A DNA stretch of 5,068 nucleotides from NCBI GenBank assembly GCA_003640335.1, contig RBKG01000125.1:1-5068 (forward strand), read 5' to 3'. This document shows, piece by piece, positions 1 through 5,068 of this stretch. The notes beneath the pieces are model-generated. The model worked only from the letters and a program-made list of their open reading frames with translations, had not been told where the DNA came from and did not search any database. The number at the start of each line of letters is the position of its first letter. Position 1 is the first letter of the stretch. This stretch comes from Porphyromonas sp. (GTDB lineage: Bacteria; Bacteroidota; Bacteroidia; Bacteroidales; Porphyromonadaceae). A program made the translations under genes and the position numbers.

Positions 1-154
1 GAGCATCAGTCCATGTCTGTGGTGTCTGTATGCTTAGGCGCACTTTTGTGTTTACAGCTAACTCGACTGAGTTTTTGTTGTCTTCGCTACAAGAGCTAAG
101 AGCCGCTCCTGCGAGCCCTGCTACGAGCAAGGTCTTTGATAATAAATGTCTCAT
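1..154 (-). CDS. Lipoprotein, N-terminal part only (possible DUF4876-type operon partner), runs off the window
   Basis: The first 51 codons of a gene cut by the left window edge. Translation from the ATG at 152-154 begins MRHLLSK, followed by a hydrophobic stretch (about residues 8-19) and a lipobox L-S-S-C with the lipidated cysteine at residue 22. The mature N-terminus is C-S-E-D-N, an acidic start resembling the Bacteroidota signal that sends lipoproteins to the cell surface. The next visible part, around V-E-L-A-V-N-T-K-V-R-L-S-I, has the alternating pattern of a first beta strand. The gene follows the 505-aa barrel gene after 44 AT-rich bases with no convincing TAnnTTTG box, so it is probably co-transcribed. 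In Bacteroidota, as I recall it, DUF6850 barrels often sit beside DUF4876 lipoproteins and a TonB-dependent receptor, and that neighbourhood is the only reason for suggesting DUF4876. The lipoprotein call is firm; the family is inference. Confidence 0.8.
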   Translation of the reverse strand, partial: MRHLLSKTLLVAGLAGAALSSCSEDNKNSVELAVNTKVRLSIQTPQTWTDA

Positions 155-198
155 AAGTTTAATTTAGTGAGTTATTGATTTGATATTCATTCTTTTAC

Positions 199-1716
199 TT
201 AGAAGCGTAAGCCTATGGAGCAGGTAATGTCATACTTCATTCCTTGAGGTAAGGCTTTTACTTGAGAGGCTTCAACTTGAAGTTTAGCGTACAGAGCATA
301 AGTCTGATTAAAGCGGTAATCATAGGCTAATGAGAGCGACGTAGACCAAAGGCTGCTACTTAGCACTTGATGGCGACCAAGAAGATAACCCAAGAAAGAG
401 GGTTCTACTTGAGTAAGAGGCAGACTCATTTGTGCCGGTAGGGCATACTGATAGACTAGACTTGCGCCCGAAGACAGTGTACTCTTAGGCGATAGAGCTG
501 TGAATATTTGCCCCTCTACTTGTGAATAGATATGCTGATAAGAGGCTTCTCGCTCGGGGTAGATGTAGTGCATATTTGTAGCATTATAGCCTAAGCGCAA
601 GCGAGCGTAGCGAGGTAATTTATCTCCTTTGCCAAGTGTAAAAAGACCTTCTAATCCTTTATGCGTTTCCTTGTAGAGCGTTAATGAAGCAAGTATAGGA
701 TAGTCGCCACTCCCGCTATCTCCGACAAGTGCCTCATCGCCATGCTTATGCTCATATTTTCCATTTAGGCTGATGTCGTAAAGCCATGTCCCTATATGTC
801 TTAGCCCGATATGTCCTGTCCAATGATATTTGTATAGCTGGTTAAGCGGAAGCGAATTATGCTCGAGTGAAAGTCGTTCATCATGCTCAAGACCCCATGA
901 AGAGCCTAAATATAATCCCGATGACTGAGGCTTGGGTAAGAAGTCAAGAGCTATGGTGGTATTATTGCCTTTGTAGAGAAGACTGCTTTTTCCGCCAGAG
1001 AAGCGAGGTTGATAAGTGCCAATACCTGTCATCAGGTACTCAGGCACACCGCCTTCGGGGCGTACAAAGGTTACTCCGGCTTTTTGTTTGTATGTCTCAT
1101 TCGATAGGCTTAGAGCTATTAGTTTGCTCCCTAGGGCTCTAGCAAGACCCAGCCTTAGAGTAAGGTCAGAGACGATACTGCGCATGCGTGGGTCTCGCTC
1201 TCTGTAGGCCTGCTCTGCTCTAAAAGTCATCTCTCCCCCAAACTGCCATTTCCCCTTTTTTAGGGCATAGCCTCCATTCAATGAATAGCGTTCGCTCTTA
1301 TTGTCTCCGCCAAGGCTATCGGCAAGTATGTAAGGACTTAGTTTGTCGTGGTCAATAGATGAAGACCAACGTACACCTTGCGTCAGAGTCTTGTCATAGC
1401 CAGCCGAACCCCATGCTGTGCTTACTTTATTGAGAGGTAAGTAAGCACGAGTACGGAAGCTATGACTATGCTCTTCTTTGCCATCTTCGCTAAGCCATAC
1501 TGCTTGTTGGGTTCGTTGGGCATAGCGATAGATAACCTTGGAGTAGGCACTAGAGAACGCTTGGTACTGGAGAGCTGGATTATAAAGCCTTTGGCGATAA
1601 CTCTCTGCCCACAAACTTTCATGCTCGACGAAGGGCGAGTCTTTGACTTGTGCCGTAAGTTTAGTTGCCGTGCTTAGGCTAACGAGTATAAATAGGTTCA
1701 GTAGAATACGCTTCAT
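199..1716 (-). CDS. DUF6850-type outer-membrane beta-barrel protein
   Basis: A complete 505-aa protein with ATG at 1714-1716 and TAA at 199-201. It opens with a signal peptide: MKRI, a hydrophobic core over residues 5-16, and a likely cleavage after L-T-A (residue 22) before Q. Shortly after is a Y-N-P-A-L motif (residues 45-49), as in many Bacteroidota barrels whose mature start carries NPAL/NAAGL. The rest is a run of amphipathic strands rich in Tyr, Ser and Leu separated by polar turns, with no plug domain, no TonB box and no enzyme motif. It ends in C-S-I-G-L-R-F; a C-terminal Phe is the usual barrel-assembly signal. Length and location match the DUF6850 family as I recall it (about 500 aa, next to TonB-dependent receptors and DUF4876 lipoproteins). 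The start is 2 bases after the stop of the 128-aa lipoprotein gene, so the two are surely co-transcribed. Function is unknown; a pore, a lipoprotein-holding barrel or a receptor accessory are all possible. A PorP/SprF-like barrel is the main alternative. The barrel call is strong, the family call moderate. Confidence 0.82.
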   Translation of the reverse strand: MKRILLNLFILVSLSTATKLTAQVKDSPFVEHESLWAESYRQRLYNPALQYQAFSSAYSKVIYRYAQRTQQAVWLSEDGKEEHSHSFRTRAYLPLNKVSTAWGSAGYDKTLTQGVRWSSSIDHDKLSPYILADSLGGDNKSERYSLNGGYALKKGKWQFGGEMTFRAEQAYRERDPRMRSIVSDLTLRLGLARALGSKLIALSLSNETYKQKAGVTFVRPEGGVPEYLMTGIGTYQPRFSGGKSSLLYKGNNTTIALDFLPKPQSSGLYLGSSWGLEHDERLSLEHNSLPLNQLYKYHWTGHIGLRHIGTWLYDISLNGKYEHKHGDEALVGDSGSGDYPILASLTLYKETHKGLEGLFTLGKGDKLPRYARLRLGYNATNMHYIYPEREASYQHIYSQVEGQIFTALSPKSTLSSGASLVYQYALPAQMSLPLTQVEPSFLGYLLGRHQVLSSSLWSTSLSLAYDYRFNQTYALYAKLQVEASQVKALPQGMKYDITCSIGLRF

Positions 1717-1718
1717 AC

Positions 1719-2105
1719 TTATAAGAGATGAAGGGTTAGACGTACTTGGTTGCCTTGCTTACGGCTAACATCAACCAAATCTTGAGCTGCTCTGAAGCGT
1801 CGGGTATGTTGTGACCCATCGCTCAAACGATAGGTTACTGTTCCTTGCATAGTTATCCGATAGATACCTCTGAGAGTAGAGAGCGTTGTGCCATCTCCAC
1901 TAGTAATACTTATGCTTGTTACCTCGGAAGTATTGAGGTTGCTCAAATCGGCAGAAGCAATGATTTGCTCTACAATCATATCCTGCCCCACGACCTGCAG
2001 TTGTAGTGTGGTCATCAGAGCGTCCTCCTCTTTGTGGCAGGCCGTAAGGCTCAGAGAGAGTAGCGTTAGGACGAGGGTGCAGAGGGTATATATGATACGT
2101 TTCAT
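1719..2105 (-). CDS. Small surface lipoprotein of unknown function, 128 aa
   Basis: A complete gene, ATG at 2103-2105 and TAA at 1719-1721. The signal peptide (MKRI, then hydrophobic residues 5-20) ends in a clear lipobox L-T-A-C with the lipidated cysteine at residue 23. The mature protein begins C-H-K-E-E-D; the Lys plus acidic run resembles the Bacteroidota lipoprotein export signal, so display on the outer surface is likely. The roughly 105 mature residues look all-beta: short strands such as T-L-Q-L-Q-V, G-I-Y-R-I-T-M and T-V-T-Y-R-L-S-D-G, closing with V-R-L-T-L-H-L-L. That suggests a single beta-sandwich (Ig-like or transthyretin-like) domain. I do not recognise the family; it could be a short relative of DUF4876 lipoproteins. 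It lies between the receptor gene, with which it shares one base (TGATG), and the barrel gene, so it is probably made in step with both and may be a receptor partner or ligand binder. No catalytic or metal-binding cluster is seen; the only cysteines are at residue 9 in the signal peptide and residue 23, the lipid anchor. Confidence 0.85.
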   Translation of the reverse strand: MKRIIYTLCTLVLTLLSLSLTACHKEEDALMTTLQLQVVGQDMIVEQIIASADLSNLNTSEVTSISITSGDGTTLSTLRGIYRITMQGTVTYRLSDGSQHTRRFRAAQDLVDVSRKQGNQVRLTLHLL

Positions 2106-2107
2106 CA
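2103..2107 (-). other. TGATG stop/start overlap coupling receptor and small lipoprotein
   Basis: On the minus strand the receptor stop TGA (2105-2107) and the lipoprotein start ATG (2103-2105) share the base at 2105. No Shine-Dalgarno-like sequence precedes this ATG, so the lipoprotein is probably translated by ribosomes finishing the receptor, which would tie the amounts of the two proteins together. The coupling itself is inferred. Confidence 0.75.
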
Positions 2108-4858
2108 GAGTTTAATGTTTGTTTCGAGACCAAAATAAGGGTCTACATATCGGCGTATGACAAGCCCTCCATCATTATAGTTTGGTGTATAATCCCATAG
2201 TTTATTACAGAACATGGCGATATTTATACGTCCCTGCATCAATTTCTTAGTTACCTTAAAATTAAGGTTCATGCTGAAAGGAGTTACATATTCTTGAGTA
2301 TTAGCGGTCGCATTTCTACGTACGAGCCAGCGCAGAAGGGTATCATCTTGATTGTCTTCTTGCCAAGAAACGATACTACCATCAATCTTCATATAGGCAG
2401 TAGGATAAGGATTAAGGGCTTTGCGTTGGGTACTACTGAACCAAGCGCATTGAGCAGATAGAGATACCCCGAGTTGTAAGCGAGGAATATCAGTATCTAG
2501 GGTGAAGTTGGTATTGGAGAGTTGGTTGCGTGACCAGTCAGTATCCTCATAAATGCCCACATAGGGGATTTGTTGGTTGCTGATAACGGTGCTAGGTCGT
2601 TCCATAATCTCTTGAGAGTTCTGATAGGTCGTTCTGAACCATGCCCCAGTGATAGTAAGCCTTGTATGTATTGGCTCTATTCGTTTGGTTGATAAGGTGT
2701 ACTCAATGCCTTCCTTGAGCGTACGACTTCCATTGCCCGTATAACTGCGTCCAATAAGTTCGTACTTATCACTTACGGGCAAGTCTTCTAGACGAGGTTG
2801 CTCCGTAATCGTTTGGCTGTTAATGCCGTCTGTGTCGTACTGCTTGTAGTGATAAGGCGCATAGAGTGGCATCTGTCTGAAGCCAGAGCTCATATCCTCA
2901 CGGAAGATTGTACAAGATAGTCTATAGCCATCATAGTCTAGGTCTGCACTTACCTCTGTCTTGAGGTTGTGTGCTAGCCGTAGTGCTATGTTGCTATTGT
3001 CTACTACATAAGTGCGTACATGTATACGACGGAGGGCTTCATTGGTGTGGTAGTAATTCAGTTCTGTTAGGTCAATGTATGAAGGGTCAGGGAATAGTTG
3101 CCCTATTGTAGGGCTTTTGCTATGCTGACCTATACCTGCTGAGAGGCGCATCGTAAGAGCCTTCTCTCGTATGCTAAGTGGGGGTAGAGTCCACGCAAAG
3201 TTGAGACGAGGGTCAAGAGTCCATTCGTGGCTTAGGGCAAAGTCGGGTCTTAGTCCAAAGAGATGAGTCGCTCGCAGACCTGTAAGCAACTCAAACTTAT
3301 TCTTGCCAGCCTTTAGAGAGAGCGTATTCTCAGCGTAGAGAGATAGATTATGCACGGCAGGAATGTCGCTGAAGGGTCTAGGACGTAGCGAATGTTGAGG
3401 ATATAGAGGACGCTGATAATCAAATATCTGTCCTCGTCCTAAGTTCTTATCTAGAGCCCAATCAGCACCTAGAAGTAACTCATCTTTGACAAATTTGATG
3501 GGGAGTGCAAGGCGAGCATTTGCTTTTAGGAAGATATTGAGAGGTCTACCCTCGACGTGCTGCTCTGCTCGATAACTGTAGGGCAATAGGAAGGCATCGC
3601 TCTCACTATTGTTGCGCATCTCTCTAATGGCGGCTGTCGTTTGCTGTAGATTGATATAGCGAATGCGTTTCATATCCTGCCATTCGTATGAGCCTGTCCC
3701 TAGTAACTCTATCGCCTTTAGCCATTGTTGCCCTCGACGCTTGAGCATAAGTTTATTGCTAAGGGCTACTCTATGATAATCCGATTGGAACGAGTCTTCA
3801 TATCCGCCATTGGTTTCGGGGTCTTGTTTGGCTCCATCAAGAGAAGCCCCGTAGTCAGCATTCATTTGCCAATCAAGGCTATAAGCACGGAGTTGAAACT
3901 TACGACCTAGTCTAAGCGAACTGCTCAGACGCTGATAGGCTTCTAAGGTATTGCGTGGGTCTTTATTGCTGTATAAGTAATCTAGGCTAGTATTGAGCGT
4001 CCAGCCCTTGCCCCATTCCCAGCCTTTACCGAGATAGAGTAGTTTGCTCCCCATATCGGCTTTAAGACGTAGACTAAGGTCTTTCCCTCCACGCTTGCGT
4101 TCTATTTTGATGAGTCCGCTTGTGAGGTCACCATATTCAACCGAAGGAATACCTCGCACAATCTCTACTTGACTAATATCATCTGTCGTTAGTGAGCGCA
4201 TATCTACCCCCATTATGCTGAAGTCTCGCGCTGTTACTTGAGGTTCCCACGCATTTTTAAGACTTTGTAGATTGGCATTGCTACTGATGGGGGCACCATC
4301 AATAAGGAAACTCGTCCCAAGTGAAGATGTCGCATATTGCTCGTTGTTGCTGCGATTGGCTTCTCTTAGTCGGATACTATTCGGGCGAGATAGGTTGGGG
4401 TCTTGGCTACGTCCTCCGGGGAGCAGCTCTAGTAAATCACTAAAACTAGAGGGTTGTAGATGCTCCATAGCATGCTTGCGTATAGTAGAAGCACTCGTTA
4501 GTCCTCTACTCTCTTGAGCCGTGACGATAACTTCTTGTATCGCCTTGACATCAGGCTTCAGTTGATAGATCTTACCTTTTGCAAGTTTGAATGTGGACGT
4601 GCGATAGCCAAGAGAAGAGATGGAAATGCTCTTACCCTCAAGAGAACTATGTACTTCAAAGAAGCCGAGTGTGTCCGTAAGAGCAATAATTTTAGGCTTA
4701 TCACTAAGGCGGATATATGCGCCAATGAGGGGTAGACCTGTATCTTGCTCTGTGACTTTTGCTCGTAACGCCGTCTGTGCTTCAATAGGAATAGAGCCCA
4801 CTATTAGCAAGATGAGTGTTAGTATATTGCGAATAGGGCGTGTACAGAAGTATGTCAT
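2105..4858 (-). CDS. TonB-dependent outer-membrane receptor with N-terminal carboxypeptidase-like domain
   Basis: A 917-aa protein that would bring a ligand across the outer membrane using TonB-ExbBD energy. I start it at the ATG 4856-4858 because this gives a clean signal peptide (MTYFCTRPIRN, hydrophobic 12-23, cleavage after I-E-A at 27). The longer frame begins with TTG at 4903, upstream of the promoter -7 box, and adds a non-signal sequence. Residues about 31-105 form the beta-sandwich common in Bacteroidota receptors (T-G-L-P-L-I-G-A at 40-47, G-F-F at 65-67, S-S-L-G-Y-R at 81-86). Q-E-V-I-V-T-A (108-114) is a possible TonB box. The plug covers about 135-260: S-F-S-D-L-L-E-L-L-P-G (138-148), F-L-I-D-G-A-P-I-S (184-192) and V-E-I-V-R-G-I-P-S-V-E-Y-G (231-243). 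The remainder is the 22-strand barrel, with the late signature F-C-N-K-L-W-D-Y near the end. The last residue is Leu (N-I-K-L) rather than the usual aromatic. There is no SusD gene next to it, and I see no FRAP/NPDL haem-receptor boxes, so the ligand is unknown. First gene of the operon. Confidence 0.93.
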   Translation of the reverse strand: MTYFCTRPIRNILTLILLIVGSIPIEAQTALRAKVTEQDTGLPLIGAYIRLSDKPKIIALTDTLGFFEVHSSLEGKSISISSLGYRTSTFKLAKGKIYQLKPDVKAIQEVIVTAQESRGLTSASTIRKHAMEHLQPSSFSDLLELLPGGRSQDPNLSRPNSIRLREANRSNNEQYATSSLGTSFLIDGAPISSNANLQSLKNAWEPQVTARDFSIMGVDMRSLTTDDISQVEIVRGIPSVEYGDLTSGLIKIERKRGGKDLSLRLKADMGSKLLYLGKGWEWGKGWTLNTSLDYLYSNKDPRNTLEAYQRLSSSLRLGRKFQLRAYSLDWQMNADYGASLDGAKQDPETNGGYEDSFQSDYHRVALSNKLMLKRRGQQWLKAIELLGTGSYEWQDMKRIRYINLQQTTAAIREMRNNSESDAFLLPYSYRAEQHVEGRPLNIFLKANARLALPIKFVKDELLLGADWALDKNLGRGQIFDYQRPLYPQHSLRPRPFSDIPAVHNLSLYAENTLSLKAGKNKFELLTGLRATHLFGLRPDFALSHEWTLDPRLNFAWTLPPLSIREKALTMRLSAGIGQHSKSPTIGQLFPDPSYIDLTELNYYHTNEALRRIHVRTYVVDNSNIALRLAHNLKTEVSADLDYDGYRLSCTIFREDMSSGFRQMPLYAPYHYKQYDTDGINSQTITEQPRLEDLPVSDKYELIGRSYTGNGSRTLKEGIEYTLSTKRIEPIHTRLTITGAWFRTTYQNSQEIMERPSTVISNQQIPYVGIYEDTDWSRNQLSNTNFTLDTDIPRLQLGVSLSAQCAWFSSTQRKALNPYPTAYMKIDGSIVSWQEDNQDDTLLRWLVRRNATANTQEYVTPFSMNLNFKVTKKLMQGRINIAMFCNKLWDYTPNYNDGGLVIRRYVDPYFGLETNIKL

Positions 4859-4888
4859 CGAATAGTTCTCTATATAAGTAAACATTTG

Positions 4889-4919
4889 CAAAGTTAGAGA
4901 CAAGTGCTTGCTAAGGAAA
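4889..4919 (-). promoter_or_regulatory. Bacteroidota-type promoter for the receptor operon
   Basis: On the minus strand, TAACTTTG at 4889-4896 matches the Bacteroidota -7 consensus TAnnTTTG at every fixed base. TTTC at 4916-4919 matches three of four bases of the -33 element TTTG, with a 19-bp spacer inside the usual 19-21. Transcription would begin near 4880-4884 and leave a leader of only about 25 AT-rich bases before the ATG at 4858. No clear Shine-Dalgarno sequence is present, which is normal for this phylum. The location decides the receptor start, because any start at 4885 or higher would lie at or above the transcript start. Matches to consensus are seen directly; activity is inferred. 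Confidence 0.7.
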
Positions 4920-4938
4920 TACCTAATCTTGGGTATTT
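4917..4938. promoter_or_regulatory. 22-bp dyad overlapping the -33 element, candidate operator
   Basis: Perfect 7-bp inverted arms AAATACC (4917-4923) and GGTATTT (4932-4938) flank an 8-bp centre. Two further centre pairs (4925/4930 and 4926/4929) also match, so 9 of 11 half-site positions are symmetric. The right-hand edge of the promoter -33 element lies inside the dyad, where a bound dimeric regulator would block or steer RNA polymerase. No T-run follows on either strand, so a terminator is unlikely. It does not look like a classical Fur box, and the regulator is unknown. Confidence 0.45.
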
Positions 4939-5027
4939 ATACATCGATAAGTCTCTTTCTGTACTAGTTAGTAGGGAATAAGATTACTTGCGTGAAGAGT
5001 ATTTCGGGTTTTAGTTAAATGACTTTT

Positions 5028-5068
5028 GTAAGTACGACGTACTCGTTTCAGTAAGTACGCGTACTTAT
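5028..5068. repeat. Two palindromic AGTACG/CGTACT units, direct repeat cut by the window edge
   Basis: GTAAGTACG occurs at 5028-5036 and again at 5051-5059, 23 bp apart. Each copy is followed by its mirror half: AGTACG-A-CGTACT at 5031-5043 (symmetric except for the central base) and a perfect 16-bp palindrome at 5052-5067 with arms TAAGTACG and CGTACTTA. The outer arms at 5029-5036 and 5060-5067 can also pair with each other into one larger hairpin. The second unit reaches the last bases of the window, so a longer array beyond the edge is possible. It could be an operator pair, an intergenic repeat family, or a hairpin at the end of an upstream gene. Confidence 0.6.

Noticed and set aside
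155..198. Separate promoter or terminator in the 44-bp gap before the last lipoprotein gene
   Set aside because: No full TAnnTTTG match and no GC-rich hairpin with a T-run; the gap looks like an ordinary AT-rich intra-operon spacer.
867..1142. Plus-strand frames within the 505-aa barrel gene (867-1142, 1016-1207, 1462-1677)
   Set aside because: Antisense to a barrel gene with signal peptide and C-terminal Phe; their products have no plausible domain or signal.
4272..4517. Plus-strand open frames within the receptor gene (for example 4272-4517, 4514-4735, 4620-4865 and 3725-3910)
   Set aside because: They lie antisense inside a well-supported receptor gene, lack recognisable domains and have no promoter of the expected type; they are shadow frames.
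2105..4858. Haem or haemoglobin receptor (HmuR-like)
   Set aside because: I found no FRAP-type or NPDL-type boxes in the barrel and no HmuY-like neighbour, so no haem role can be claimed.
2105..4858. SusC-type glycan importer
   Set aside because: The N-terminal domain is shared with SusC, but the length is short for SusC (usually about 1000 aa), there is no SusD gene next to it, and no glycoside hydrolase is in view.
4962..4973. Small dyad TACTA-GT-TAGTA
   Set aside because: Only 5-bp arms in AT-rich DNA, which is expected by chance, and it is not placed over a promoter element.
4936..5067. C-terminal end of an upstream minus-strand gene
   Set aside because: One minus-strand frame stays open from the window edge to a TAA near 4968, but its short product is basic, is largely encoded by the palindromic repeats and has no recognisable sequence.
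5028..5068. CRISPR array start
   Set aside because: The repeat unit is short, itself fully palindromic, and spaced by only about 7-14 bases, too short for spacers.

Overview
The window looks like chromosomal DNA of a member of the Bacteroidota, most likely Bacteroidales and possibly a Porphyromonas-like organism (the genus is a guess). Three things point this way: a TonB-dependent receptor with an N-terminal carboxypeptidase-like domain, lipoproteins whose mature N-termini are acidic like Bacteroidota surface-export signals, and a promoter with the Bacteroidota -7 box (TAnnTTTG) together with starts that lack Shine-Dalgarno sequences.

Every gene I can support is on the minus strand, so transcription runs from right to left. 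From right to left the layout is as follows. Positions 4859-5068 are non-coding: a pair of AGTACG/CGTACT palindromes at the edge, a 22-bp dyad, then a promoter. Next comes a 917-aa TonB-dependent outer-membrane receptor (2105-4858). Its stop codon shares one base with the start of a 128-aa lipoprotein (1719-2105). Two bases further on starts a 505-aa outer-membrane beta-barrel protein of the DUF6850 type (199-1716). After a 44-bp gap another lipoprotein begins (1-154) and runs off the left edge; its position suggests DUF4876, but too little is visible to confirm that.

The tight junctions and the single recognisable promoter indicate one operon. I read it as an outer-membrane uptake or surface system. 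The receptor would be the energised channel, the lipoproteins would be surface-exposed partners or ligand binders, and the second barrel would be a porin-like or structural partner. The substrate cannot be read from the sequence: there is no SusD partner, no recognisable haem-receptor motif and no enzyme in view. No RNA genes, insertion sequences, CRISPR arrays or phage genes are visible. The plus-strand open frames are shadows of these genes.
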